In this document: positions 19,920 through 29,125 of the stretch, in pieces
How the letters are laid out: every line of letters begins with the position of its first letter
Numbering within the stretch: position 1 is the first letter of the stretch
NCBI RefSeq assembly: GCF_002100145.1
Contig: NZ_JXQD01000024.1
Location: 620,583 to 684,582, forward strand
Length of the DNA: 64,000 bases
Direction of reading: 5' to 3'
Origin: Vibrio sp. qd031
Lineage (GTDB): Bacteria > Pseudomonadota > Gammaproteobacteria > Enterobacterales > Vibrionaceae
Notes under the pieces: generated by a model
Databases searched by the model: none
Seen by the model: the letters and a program-made list of their open reading frames with translations, nothing else
What the model was told of the DNA's origin: nothing
Program-made: the position numbers and the translations under genes

Positions 19920-19947
19920 ATTCTACCAAACTGAAAGTTAATTACAA
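19920..19947 (-). promoter_or_regulatory. Predicted sigma-70 promoter of the candidate small RNA
   Basis: TTGTAA at 19947-19942 and TAGAAT at 19925-19920 on the minus strand, 16 bp apart. Transcription would start near 19913. Confidence 0.5.
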
Positions 19948-20213
19948 GATCTTCGTGGAAAATGGCCAAATTACCCGCGTTTCAGCCTTGCGATATATTT
20001 TATTCAGTAAATTAATTACATTTATCAAGTTTCGTGACGAGAAGTTTATTGGTTTGTTGTTTTAAAAATGTTGTAAAAAGAGTTAATATCAGTCGTTAAT
20101 TTCATCCAATACGCGCATCAATAGCATCAGATGTCGTGATAAGCGACATCTAGCACTACAACGCAATAATTAGGAGTACCCAAATAGGGTACCCGCACTA
20201 TAAGGAGATTGTG

Positions 20214-21686
20214 ATGACAGACTTTCTGGCGTCAATTCAACAACGCACTACCAACCCTATTTGGCCGTTTTTCTCAACAATTTGCTCTATTCCGCACCCT
20301 TCTAAGCACGAAGAAGCACTGGCGCAACACATCATTTCTTGGGCTACAGGCAAAGGGTTTGATGTCTCTCGAGATGAAACGGGCAATGTGTTGATTAAGA
20401 AACTGGCCACAGCGGGCAACGAAAATAAAAAAACTGTTGTACTGCAAGCGCACATCGATATGGTGCCGCAAAAAAATGAAGACACTGACCACGATTTTGC
20501 TGCCGATCCTATTAAGCCATACATTGACGGCGACTGGGTAACGGCTACTGGAACAACCTTAGGTGCAGACAACGGCATTGGCATGGCGTCGTGCTTGGCG
20601 GTGTTGGACTCTGATGATATTGCCCATGGCCCCATCGAAGTATTGCTTACCATTGATGAAGAGGCTGGAATGACAGGGGCGTTTGGCCTCAAAGAGAACT
20701 GGCTATCGGGTGACATTTTGCTTAACACCGACTCTGAGCAAGAAGGTGAAGTGTACATGGGCTGCGCAGGCGGCGTGGATGCCGCGATGACACTGTCCAT
20801 CTCACGCAAAGACCCAGCGGCAAACAGCAAAGCGTTCAAATTGATCGTTAAAGGCCTAAAAGGTGGCCACTCTGGGTGTGACATTCACACCGGCCGTGGC
20901 AACGCAAACAAGTTGCTGGCTCGTTTCTTAGCAGGCCACGCCGATGAACTTGAACTTCAAGTCAGTCAATTTAACGGTGGCACCTTACGTAATGCTATCC
21001 CTAGAGAGGCGTTTGCAGTGGTCTCTCTACCACAAGCAAATGAAAGTCAGCTAAACGCGCTTGTTACGCACTACCAATCTCTTCTATCCCAAGAACTAGG
21101 CAAGATTGAAACCGATATCCAAGTATTGCTTCAGCCATACACAGAGTCATTTGATGTGCTCGACAGCGCTTCGCAGAAACAGCTCATCGCCACGCTAAAC
21201 AGCGCCCCTAACGGAGTCGTACGCATGAGTGATGACATAGCTGGAGTGGTTGAAACCTCCCTAAACCTAGGCGTCATCACCACCGAAGCAGACAAAATCA
21301 ATGTACTGTTTTTGATTCGCTCATTGATTGATTCCGGTCGTGAACAAGTTGAAAGTCACCTTGCATCACTAGCAGAGTTGGCTGGCGCACATATTGAATT
21401 CTCCGGCACTTATCCAGGCTGGAAGCCGGATCCGGATTCAGAGATCATGGCACTATTCAGAAGCATGTACCAAGGTATATACGGTCATAAACCTAATATC
21501 ATGGTTATCCATGCTGGACTTGAATGTGGCCTATTTAAAGAACCTTACCCAAAGATGGATATGGTTTCATTTGGCCCAACGATCAAATTCCCTCACTCTC
21601 CAGACGAGAAAGTTGAGATAGCGTCGGTTGACCTTTATTGGCAGCAAATGCAGGGTATTTTAGAAGCGATTCCAACCAAAGCTTAG
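20214..21686 (+). CDS. pepD: Cytosol nonspecific dipeptidase (aminoacyl-histidine dipeptidase) PepD
   Basis: 490 residues (E. coli 485), M20 metallopeptidase family. Zinc-site motifs LQAHIDMVPQ, GADNGIGMAS, TIDEEAGMTGA and NTDSEQEGEVYMG are in order, and HAGLECGLF is near the C-terminus. It hydrolyses Xaa-His and other dipeptides in the cytoplasm. An AAGGAG lies 6 bases before the ATG at 20214; a GTG one codon earlier is too close to it. A small hairpin GTACCC-GGGTAC (20176-20192) sits in the leader. Confidence 0.96.
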   Translation: MTDFLASIQQRTTNPIWPFFSTICSIPHPSKHEEALAQHIISWATGKGFDVSRDETGNVLIKKLATAGNENKKTVVLQAHIDMVPQKNEDTDHDFAADPIKPYIDGDWVTATGTTLGADNGIGMASCLAVLDSDDIAHGPIEVLLTIDEEAGMTGAFGLKENWLSGDILLNTDSEQEGEVYMGCAGGVDAAMTLSISRKDPAANSKAFKLIVKGLKGGHSGCDIHTGRGNANKLLARFLAGHADELELQVSQFNGGTLRNAIPREAFAVVSLPQANESQLNALVTHYQSLLSQELGKIETDIQVLLQPYTESFDVLDSASQKQLIATLNSAPNGVVRMSDDIAGVVETSLNLGVITTEADKINVLFLIRSLIDSGREQVESHLASLAELAGAHIEFSGTYPGWKPDPDSEIMALFRSMYQGIYGHKPNIMVIHAGLECGLFKEPYPKMDMVSFGPTIKFPHSPDEKVEIASVDLYWQQMQGILEAIPTKA

Positions 21687-21715
21687 AGACTACGACTAGC
21701 ATCATTACACAAAGC

Positions 21716-21741
21716 AAAAGGGCTTACTTTACAGTAAGCCC
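21716..21741 (-). terminator. Terminator hairpin between convergent pepD and the DUF3332 gene
   Basis: GGGCTTACT (21720-21728) and AGTAAGCCC (21733-21741) form a perfect 9-bp stem over TTAC. The minus side continues with CTTTTG, so it probably serves the minus-strand gene and may also stop pepD transcripts. Confidence 0.65.
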
Positions 21742-21771
21742 ATTGTGATTCTGCTTAGTAGGCTAGAAAGT

Positions 21772-22311
21772 CTAAATTTGCCCATCTGCCAACATCTGCA
21801 ATTGACTCATTGTAGTTTGAGAGATCAATACGCCATCCATGTAGTAACTGACATTTTCACCTCTGCGAACCCCCATTAAGGTTGCCTCTGCACCATCGTT
21901 ATAGACGATATCCATGATGAAGGTATTTTCATCAATTTTCTGCATGGTGCCTTTTTCAATCATTCGATTATTCGAGATGGGATCGAGTGGCGCGTCAGTT
22001 AAGCTAGGATCGAGATCATCGTTAATATTCATCATGGTATCGACTTTCATGTCGAAAATGTGTGGCTTACCATTTAATGGGTTTTTTCCGGTCCAAAACT
22101 CAATAGAGTTGACGACGACATAGTCCACCGCAACGGTAATAGCGTAGACAGGCGACAACAAAATATTGACTCCAGCACGAGCATAACGGTTATCGACCAC
22201 TTCAACGTTAAACATCATCAATTTCTCGGTGACCGCATTTGAGCCCACGCACCCTGCAAGTGATCCTGCGATAACTAACGTTCCCACTGCTTTAAATGTC
22301 ATTTTCTTCAT
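21772..22311 (-). CDS. DUF3332-family lipoprotein
   Basis: 179 residues. The N-terminus is a lipoprotein signal (basic MKKMTFK, hydrophobic stretch, lipobox LAGC with Cys21). The rest resembles the DUF3332 family of Vibrio: a short hydrophobic segment (LLSPVYAITVAVDYVVVN), IEFWTGKNPLNGKP, and a C-terminal beta-rich part. Its function is unknown. It is a single-gene unit between terminators, transcribed towards pepD. Confidence 0.8.
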   Translation of the reverse strand: MKKMTFKAVGTLVIAGSLAGCVGSNAVTEKLMMFNVEVVDNRYARAGVNILLSPVYAITVAVDYVVVNSIEFWTGKNPLNGKPHIFDMKVDTMMNINDDLDPSLTDAPLDPISNNRMIEKGTMQKIDENTFIMDIVYNDGAEATLMGVRRGENVSYYMDGVLISQTTMSQLQMLADGQI

Positions 22312-22385
22312 TTTACTCGTCCCTTTTAATTAACGCTCTAAGTAAAAGTAGACTAAAAAATTCAGTTATTACTACTTGTTCCAAC

Positions 22386-22415
22386 AAAAATGCCACTCAA
22401 TTGAGTGGCATTTTT
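22386..22415 (-). terminator. Rho-independent terminator of purL
   Basis: ATGCCACTCAA and TTGAGTGGCAT form a perfect inverted repeat flanked by A5 and T5, 18 bases after the purL stop; it can act in both directions. Confidence 0.9.
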
Positions 22416-22432
22416 ATTTTAGAATTAAGCTT

Positions 22433-25400
22433 CTAGCCTAAATTTTTACGCGCGTTTTGGAACATACGCATCCACGCACTGTTTTCACCCCACTCTTCTG
22501 GGTGCCATGAGTTAGCAACCGTACGGAAAACACGCTCTGGGTGAGGCATCATTATGGTAATGCGTCCATCAGTGGTGGTTAATCCAGTGATCGCGTTTGG
22601 CGAACCATTTGGGTTATTTGGGTATTGCTGCGTTGCATTGCCGTGGTTGTCTACGTAACGAAGTGCCACAGTGCCTGATTGCTCTATCGCCGATAAGTGC
22701 TGCGTATCGCGTACTTCTACGCGGCCTTCACCGTGAGAGACGGCGATAGGCATACGAGAGCCTTCCATGCCGTTAAAGAACACAGAATCTGACTTTTGAA
22801 CTTCAACCAAGCTAAAGCGAGCTTCAAAGCGCTCAGATTCGTTGCGCACGAATCGAGGCCACAGGTCTGCTCCTGGGATAAGCTCTCGCAAGTTTGACAA
22901 CATTTGACAACCGTTACATACCCCTAATGAGAAGGTATCTTGACGGTTAAAGAAACCTTCAAACTGGTCGCGAGCCGATGCGTTAAATAGCACTGATTTT
23001 GCCCAGCCCTCACCTGCACCCAACACGTCACCGTATGAGAACCCGCCACAGGCTACCAGCCCGTTGTACTCGTCGAGTACAGCCTGACCCGATAAAATAT
23101 CGCTCATGTGAACGTCAATAGCATCAAAGCCAGCGCGATTAAACGCAGCCGCCATCTCAACATGAGAGTTGACCCCTTGCTCACGCAAAATAGCCATTTT
23201 AGGCTTGGCACCTGTGGCAATAAATGGTGCCGCTATGTCTTCGTTGACGTCAAAGCTTAGCTTAACATTTAGGCCTGGATCGTTATTGTCTTGCTTAGCG
23301 GCAAACTCTTGGTCTGCACACGAAGGATTGTCACGAAGCGCTTGCATTTTATGGGTTGTTTCAGCCCAAATGGTTCTTAGCTCAGTACGGTTACGCTCCA
23401 ATATGATATTAGAGCCTGCAGTGATCACTAATGAATCAGATGCTTCAACCGCACCAATCACATGTGAACAGTTTTCTAGTCCGTGAGCTGCCAATACCGA
23501 TTTCACGCTCTCAAGTTGGCTATTAGCCACCTGAATGACAGCGCCAAGTTCCTCGTTAAACAGAGCCGCAAGCGTATCGTCACCGAGTGCCGAAATGTCA
23601 GCGTTAACGCCACAGTGTCCTGCAAACGCCATTTCGGCCAAAGTAACAAATAGGCCACCATCACCTTTATCGTGGTAAGCCAATAACTTATCTTCACGAA
23701 CTAGGGTCTGCATAGCGTCAAAGAAGCCTTTAAGCTGCTCTGCATTATCGACGTCAGCAGGTTTATCACCCAACTGTTTGTACACTTGAGCCAGTGCTGT
23801 TGCGCCTAAACGGTTTTTGCCATTACCTAAATCAACCAACAATAGACTAGAGTCGCCTTTGTCTGTTCTTAGCTGAGGCGTCACTGTTCTGCGTACGTCT
23901 TGCACTCGTCCAAACGCTGTAATAACCAGAGACAATGGTGAAGTGACTTCTTTATCTTCGCCGTTTTCGTTCCACTTGGTCTTCATTGACATAGAGTCTT
24001 TACCAACAGGAATAGTTAGGCCCAGTGCTGGGCACAGCTCTTCACCTACCGCTTTAACCGCTTCGTATAATCCAGCGTCTTCACCTGGGTGACCCGCAGG
24101 AGACATCCAGTTCGCTGACAATTTAATACGCTTAATGTCGCCAATATCTGTGCCTGCGATATTAGTAAGGGATTCACCCACCGCAAGACGCGCAGACGCA
24201 CCAAAGTCGAGCAGAGCTACCGGTGTACGCTCGCCCATCGACATTGCTTCACCATGGTAAGAGTCGTAACTGGCAGCGGTCACGGCGCAGTTAGCAACAG
24301 GTACCTGCCAAGGGCCAACCATTTGGTCACGAGCAACAAGGCCAGTTACTGAACGGTCGCCAATGGTAATTAGGAAGGTTTTTTCAGCCACTGTTGGCAA
24401 ACGAAGTACGCGATCGACCGCTTCATTGAGTTCGATACCGTCACGCTCTAGTGCAGGGCTATCAACTTTTAACGTTGTTGCATCGCGATGCATCTTAGGC
24501 GTTTTACCCAATAAGATGTCCATCGGCATGTCGATAGGCGTATTCTCAAAATGGCTATCTTCGAGAGTAAGATGACGCTCTTCAGTTGCTTCACCTACCA
24601 CGGCGTAAGGCGCGCGTTCACGCTTACAGATAGCATCAAATGTCGCCATGTCCTCTTGCGCGACAGCCATAACATATCGCTCTTGAGATTCGTTACACCA
24701 AATTTCGAGTGGGCTCATGCTCAGCTCATCATTTGGCACGTCACGCAGTTGGAATTTACCCCCGCGCTCACCATCGTCACACAACTCAGGTAGAGCATTA
24801 GAAATACCCCCCGCGCCTACATCATGAATAAAGGCAATTGGGTTAGCATCGCCAAGCTGCCAACAGCGATCGATCACTTCTTGACAGCGGCGCTCCATTT
24901 CTGGGTTTTCACGCTGCACGGAAGCAAAATCAAGATCTTCTGCCGACTGGCCAGAAGCCATTGACGACGCGGCGCCACCCCCAAGGCCGATGTTCATTGC
25001 AGGACCGCCGAGTACAATCAGCTTAGCGCCTACCGGGATCTCTTTCTTTTGAACATGCTCGTCACGAATATTACCCATGCCACCAGCAATCATAATAGGT
25101 TTGTGGTAACCGCGGATCTCTTCGCCTGCGTGTGACGTCACTTTCTCTTCGTATGTACGGAAGTAACCCAGAAGGTTAGGACGACCAAACTCATTGTTAA
25201 ATGCAGCGCCACCTAACGGACCTTCTGTCATTATATCTAACGCGTTGACAATACGGCCTGGCTTACCAAAGTCGGTTTCCCAAGGCTGTTCAAATCCTGG
25301 AATACGTAGGTTAGAGGTAGTGAAACCCACCAAACCAGCTTTAGGTTTGCCACCAATACCAGTTGCGCCCTCATCACGAATTTCACCACCAGAGCCTGTC

Positions 25401-26326
25401 GATGCGCCAGGCCAAGGAGAGATCGCGGTTGGGTGGTTGTGTGTTTCCACCTTCATTAGGATATGAGCGGCCTCATGATGGTAGTCATACTCGCGAGTTT
25501 CTGGATTCGGGAAGAAGCGCCCCACCTTTGAACCTTCCATTACAGCCGCATTATCTTTGTACGCAGACAATACGTGGTCAGGAGTCACCTCAAAGGTGTT
25601 TTTGATCATTTTGAACAGTGACTTATCTTGCTTTTTGCCGTCGATAGTCCAGTCAGCGTTAAAAATTTTATGGCGACAGTGCTCTGAGTTTGCCTGCGCA
25701 AACATCATTAGCTCGATGTCATTCGGGTTACGGCCCAGTTTCGTGAAGTTTTCGACTAAGTAATCAATCTCATCTTCGGCCAGCGCAAGCCCAAGGGATA
25801 CGTTCGCCTCAGACAATGCTTGGCGGCCACCAGACAAAATATCCACTTGCGCTACTGGAGCAGGCTCAGCTGTTGTAAACAGCGCTGTTGCTGCCTCTAG
25901 CTCACCAAACACAACTTCCATCATTCGGTCGTGGAGCAACGCTTTTATTGCGTTGGTTTGCTCTGCAGTTAATGGCTGTGAAGACTCAATGTAATAAGCG
26001 GTGCCGCGCTCTAATCGTGTCACTTTGCCTAAACCGCAGTTGTGTGCAATGTCGGTCGACTTAGAAGACCAAGGCGAAATCGTCCCTGGACGAGGTGTTA
26101 CCAGTAGGAGAAGACCTTGAGGCTCGTGCTCTTCAATGGTTGGGCCATAGGTTAGTAGCTTTTCTAGCTTGTCTAACTCAGCCTCATCGAGCTCGGCGCT
26201 TAAGTCAGCGAAGTGCATAAACTCGGCGTAAAGACCAGTAACGGGTAGGTCTTGCTCACGGCAAAGTTCAAGTAGCTTGTTAACGCGAAACTCAGAAAGA
26301 GCTGGGGAACCACGCAAAATTCTCAT
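22433..26326 (-). CDS. purL: Phosphoribosylformylglycinamidine synthase PurL (large, single-chain type)
   Basis: 1297 residues (E. coli 1295). N-terminal PurS-like part ([19 protein letters not shown]), two AIR-synthase-like halves ([27 protein letters not shown]-like and [14 protein letters not shown] regions), and a C-terminal glutaminase domain with nucleophile Cys in [12 protein letters not shown] and the His of MMPHPERVF. It uses glutamine and ATP to convert FGAR to FGAM in purine synthesis. Start placed at the ATG at 26326, which aligns with E. coli; the frame extends seven codons upstream to a TTG. A PurR box lies upstream. Confidence 0.98.
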   Translation of the reverse strand: MRILRGSPALSEFRVNKLLELCREQDLPVTGLYAEFMHFADLSAELDEAELDKLEKLLTYGPTIEEHEPQGLLLLVTPRPGTISPWSSKSTDIAHNCGLGKVTRLERGTAYYIESSQPLTAEQTNAIKALLHDRMMEVVFGELEAATALFTTAEPAPVAQVDILSGGRQALSEANVSLGLALAEDEIDYLVENFTKLGRNPNDIELMMFAQANSEHCRHKIFNADWTIDGKKQDKSLFKMIKNTFEVTPDHVLSAYKDNAAVMEGSKVGRFFPNPETREYDYHHEAAHILMKVETHNHPTAISPWPGASTGSGGEIRDEGATGIGGKPKAGLVGFTTSNLRIPGFEQPWETDFGKPGRIVNALDIMTEGPLGGAAFNNEFGRPNLLGYFRTYEEKVTSHAGEEIRGYHKPIMIAGGMGNIRDEHVQKKEIPVGAKLIVLGGPAMNIGLGGGAASSMASGQSAEDLDFASVQRENPEMERRCQEVIDRCWQLGDANPIAFIHDVGAGGISNALPELCDDGERGGKFQLRDVPNDELSMSPLEIWCNESQERYVMAVAQEDMATFDAICKRERAPYAVVGEATEERHLTLEDSHFENTPIDMPMDILLGKTPKMHRDATTLKVDSPALERDGIELNEAVDRVLRLPTVAEKTFLITIGDRSVTGLVARDQMVGPWQVPVANCAVTAASYDSYHGEAMSMGERTPVALLDFGASARLAVGESLTNIAGTDIGDIKRIKLSANWMSPAGHPGEDAGLYEAVKAVGEELCPALGLTIPVGKDSMSMKTKWNENGEDKEVTSPLSLVITAFGRVQDVRRTVTPQLRTDKGDSSLLLVDLGNGKNRLGATALAQVYKQLGDKPADVDNAEQLKGFFDAMQTLVREDKLLAYHDKGDGGLFVTLAEMAFAGHCGVNADISALGDDTLAALFNEELGAVIQVANSQLESVKSVLAAHGLENCSHVIGAVEASDSLVITAGSNIILERNRTELRTIWAETTHKMQALRDNPSCADQEFAAKQDNNDPGLNVKLSFDVNEDIAAPFIATGAKPKMAILREQGVNSHVEMAAAFNRAGFDAIDVHMSDILSGQAVLDEYNGLVACGGFSYGDVLGAGEGWAKSVLFNASARDQFEGFFNRQDTFSLGVCNGCQMLSNLRELIPGADLWPRFVRNESERFEARFSLVEVQKSDSVFFNGMEGSRMPIAVSHGEGRVEVRDTQHLSAIEQSGTVALRYVDNHGNATQQYPNNPNGSPNAITGLTTTDGRITIMMPHPERVFRTVANSWHPEEWGENSAWMRMFQNARKNLG

Positions 26327-26433
26327 GTGCTTAGGTCTCTTATGCAATTGATTAAGAAAATATTGGAATAAATTCAGGCACTTAATATCAAACCTAAACC
26401 TATACCAATAATAGACTGCTTAATTTTTCGCGT

Positions 26434-26439
26434 ATTATA
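26434..26439 (-). promoter_or_regulatory. Predicted purL -10 box
   Basis: A perfect TATAAT on the minus strand, 108 bp before the purL start. The -35 region is weak (TTTAGT at 17 bp). Confidence 0.5.
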
Positions 26440-26468
26440 GTGCAGTTTATTTGTGAACTAAACCCATA

Positions 26469-26484
26469 AAGCAACCGTTTGCGC
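26469..26484 (-). promoter_or_regulatory. PurR operator upstream of purL
   Basis: The minus strand reads GCGCAAACGGTTGCTT, close to the PurR consensus with the CAAACG core. It lies just upstream of the predicted promoter, as expected for a purine-repressed gene. Confidence 0.75.
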
Positions 26485-26607
26485 AAATAATTGCTTTCGG
26501 CTGACCTTTGCGGTGAAGTGAGTGCACGAGCAAACTCTACAGCTTAGATTTCCACGCATTAAAGAGTTTGCTAAACTGAGTCCTCATTTGACAACTAAAG
26601 TGTATCA

Positions 26608-28134
26608 ATGCCGTTCTCTGTTTTGTCCAAGCTCATCACCACTGTGCTTCTGTCGCTCGCTGTGTTTAGCCTTACTGGTTGCCAAATCGACTCACAAGAA
26701 ACCAGTCAACTCGAACAGATCCAAAAACGTGGTGTGTTGCGAGTAGGCACACTGAATAATCAGCTCTCTTATTATATCGGTCCTGATGGTCCAACGGGCC
26801 TAGAGTATGAACTTGCCGAACGATTTGCCGAAAGCATAGGCGTGAGTTTAGAAATCAAACCAGCCTATCGTTTATCAGGACTGTTTCCCGCCTTAGAAGC
26901 GGGCCAAGTTGACGTTGTAGCTGCAGGTATAAGCCAATCTCCAGAACGACTTACTCAGTTTCGTTCAGGACCGGCTTACTACTATGTGAGCCAACAAGTT
27001 GTGTATCAAAACGGCACCAACCGCCCCAGAAACCTAACTCAATTAAGTGAAAGCGATGCTCCTGTTTATGTTGTTGATGGCAGTCACTTTGAGGCAACGT
27101 TAAATCAACTTGCTGACACGCATCCAGATATTAATGTCATTTCCAGTGATGCCGATACCTATGACTTACTTAAGCAAGTGTCCACGGGAGACATTCAGTT
27201 TACAGTGGCGAACTCTGTCGATTTGTCACTGGCGCAGCGTGTATACCCAAACTTGTCGATTGCGTTCGATCTCACCGAAGATAAACCCATTACTTGGTAC
27301 ACCAACAAATCCGATGACGAAGGCTTATATGCGTTAATGATTGAGTTTTTTGGCCAACTCAAACAGAGCGGAGAACTGGCTCAGTTAGAAGAAAAGTATC
27401 TGGGTCATATCTCGCAGTTTGACTATGTTGATACTCGGGCTTTTGTTCGCGCCATTGACAGCACTTTACCCAAATGGGAACCACTATTTAAAAAGCACGC
27501 TGGAGAGTTTGACTGGCGACTAATAGCGGCAGTAGCGTATCAAGAGTCACACTGGAATCCATCCGCGAAATCCCCCACTGGTGTTCGTGGCATGATGATG
27601 CTGACACTTCCTACTGCTAAAAGTGTCGGGGTAACCAATCGCCTAGACCCAGAGCAATCCATAGAAGGCGGAGTGAAATACCTTCGACAGATGGTTAAGC
27701 GCATTCCTGATTCCATCGCAGAACATGAAAAAACCTGGTTTGCCCTAGCCTCCTATAACGTTGGCTTCGGTCATATGATGGATGCAAGACGCCTCACTAA
27801 AGCGCAAGGTGGAAACCCAGACCTTTGGAGTGACGTCAAAGAGCGTTTGCCATTGCTACGACAAAAAAAATACTACTCGCAAACTCGGTACGGATTTGCC
27901 CGTGGAGATGAGGCGATGAACTACGTCGAAAACATTCGTCGCTACTATCAGAGCATCATTGGTCACGTCGATAAAACGCCGGCCAACGAAGAAGAGATCG
28001 ACCTCGACAATATTCAAGTGATCCAGCCTCTTGAGCCTGCCCTATCTGGGGCTGTCGGCACCGAAAATGCGCCCATAGAGTTGGGTGACGAGGTTTCCGC
28101 GGCCACCACAAATGAGGCCTCTGCCACAAAATAG
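26608..28134 (+). CDS. mltF: Membrane-bound lytic murein transglycosylase F
   Basis: 508 residues (E. coli 518). A lipoprotein-type signal ends in LTGC (Cys25). Residues about 40-265 are a periplasmic amino-acid-binding-like domain (RGVLRVGTLNNQLSYY, GQVDVVAAGISQSPERL); about 295 onward is the family-23 transglycosylase with the catalytic Glu in AVAYQESHWNPSAKSPTGVR. It cleaves peptidoglycan strands to anhydromuropeptides at the outer membrane. Divergent from purL and followed by tadA, as in E. coli. The C-terminal 40 residues are variable and acidic. Confidence 0.96.
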   Translation: MPFSVLSKLITTVLLSLAVFSLTGCQIDSQETSQLEQIQKRGVLRVGTLNNQLSYYIGPDGPTGLEYELAERFAESIGVSLEIKPAYRLSGLFPALEAGQVDVVAAGISQSPERLTQFRSGPAYYYVSQQVVYQNGTNRPRNLTQLSESDAPVYVVDGSHFEATLNQLADTHPDINVISSDADTYDLLKQVSTGDIQFTVANSVDLSLAQRVYPNLSIAFDLTEDKPITWYTNKSDDEGLYALMIEFFGQLKQSGELAQLEEKYLGHISQFDYVDTRAFVRAIDSTLPKWEPLFKKHAGEFDWRLIAAVAYQESHWNPSAKSPTGVRGMMMLTLPTAKSVGVTNRLDPEQSIEGGVKYLRQMVKRIPDSIAEHEKTWFALASYNVGFGHMMDARRLTKAQGGNPDLWSDVKERLPLLRQKKYYSQTRYGFARGDEAMNYVENIRRYYQSIIGHVDKTPANEEEIDLDNIQVIQPLEPALSGAVGTENAPIELGDEVSAATTNEASATK

Positions 28135-28304
28135 ATAGAGTTCACACGAATGCGTCAACTTTTACATTATTGTTACCGTAGAATGTGATTAAGATCCTTT
28201 GGTTCTTATTCATCCTTTCGTAACATTTGTGCTTTAAAACGTGTTCTTAAGCCCATACATATGGGTGAGGATAATCGATCGACTACATTGTTGGAGGCTG
28301 TATT

Positions 28305-28439
28305 ATGAGAATGAAACGCAAGTTATCAAAGCGTCTCGTAAAACAAAGCGTATCTGCCAATCGTCGTAAACGTATGTTAGCTAATAATAAGAAAAAAGTT
28401 ATTATGCGCACTCGCGCTTACGCCTCTCTGGCAGAGTAA
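28305..28439 (+). CDS. Small, highly basic protein of 44 residues (unknown function)
   Basis: An ATG at 28305 is preceded by TTGGAGG with 7-base spacing, a very strong ribosome binding site, and the frame runs 44 codons to TAA at 28437. Sixteen residues are Lys or Arg and only the last is acidic (MRMKRKLSKRLVK at the start, NNKKKVIMRTRAYA near the end). Such composition suggests RNA, ribosome or DNA binding, but I recognise no family. It lies alone between mltF and the convergent tadA, with a short CCCATA-TATGGG hairpin (28252-28265) in the leader. Confidence 0.7.
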   Translation: MRMKRKLSKRLVKQSVSANRRKRMLANNKKKVIMRTRAYASLAE

Positions 28440-28477
28440 AAAAATAAGCAAACATCGGTGAAAGACTGATGTTTGCT
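28437..28477 (-). terminator. Rho-independent terminator of tadA
   Basis: AGCAAACATC (28447-28456) pairs with GATGTTTGCT (28468-28477); the minus strand continues TTATTTTTTT. The stem starts inside the tadA stop codon region. Confidence 0.85.
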
Positions 28478-28982
28478 AAAGTTCCCCTTTCTTTAGTTTA
28501 TCCCTCAATTCCTTTTTCTCTTTTCGTCTGCGCTTAAAAAATGCTTGCAGTTGCGCTTTGCACTCAAGTTCCAAAACCCCCCCTTCTATCTCAGCATAGT
28601 GATACGCAGCCTGAGACTCGAATAAATTTAATACACTCCCTGCCGCCCCAGCTTTTCCATCAAAGGCGCCAAAGACTATTCGTCCCACACGACTGTGAAG
28701 CAATGCCCCTGCACACATAGGACAAGGCTCTAATGTTACGTACAGCGTTGTATCGGTAAGACGATAGTTCTCAAGCTTCTCCCCTGCGGAGCGAATCACC
28801 TGTATCTCTGCGTGCGCGGTGGCATCGTGCTGCCCTATGCTTCTATTCCACCCTGTCGCAATGATTTCATTATCGCGAACCAACAGCGCTCCTACAGGAA
28901 CTTCGCCCTCTTGCTCGGCTAGGGAGGCTAAAGACATGGCTTTTCGCATGTACTCGTTATCTTGTTCACTTTGCTTAGTCAT
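28476..28982 (-). CDS. tadA: tRNA-specific adenosine deaminase TadA
   Basis: 168 residues (E. coli 167). Zinc-deaminase motifs TAHAEIQVIR (with catalytic Glu) and LEPCPMCAGALLHSR are intact, as is GKAGAAGSVLNL. It deaminates A34 of tRNA-Arg(ACG) to inosine and is essential in E. coli. The C-terminal tail is very basic (FKRRRKEKKELRDKLKKG), as in relatives. Placement next to mltF and purL is conserved. Confidence 0.96.
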   Translation of the reverse strand: MTKQSEQDNEYMRKAMSLASLAEQEGEVPVGALLVRDNEIIATGWNRSIGQHDATAHAEIQVIRSAGEKLENYRLTDTTLYVTLEPCPMCAGALLHSRVGRIVFGAFDGKAGAAGSVLNLFESQAAYHYAEIEGGVLELECKAQLQAFFKRRRKEKKELRDKLKKGEL

Positions 28983-29081
28983 GATTACTCATTTTGCGTA
29001 GTTGGTATCAGGCGTTAAAAAGTGCCTCAAGTACTCTGCTCACCTAACTATAAAGGCGCCTATTTAATCAAGTACCAGTAT

Positions 29082-29108
29082 AAAAAAAGCCCCGCGTATG
29101 CAGGGCTT
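29082..29108 (-). terminator. Rho-independent terminator of the AbgT-family gene
   Basis: AGCCCTGC and GCGGGGCT (minus strand) enclose a short loop and are followed by TTTTTTT (29088-29082). Confidence 0.8.
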
Positions 29109-29125
29109 AATTAAATGATTAGCAC

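Noticed and set aside
25363..25605. Open frames on the plus strand within purL, thiI, secD and other long genes
   Set aside because: They lie antisense to clearly conserved coding sequence, have no ribosome binding sites, and show no family resemblance.
26522..26746. Short plus-strand open frame overlapping the start of mltF
   Set aside because: It overlaps mltF in another frame, lacks a ribosome binding site and has no recognisable features.
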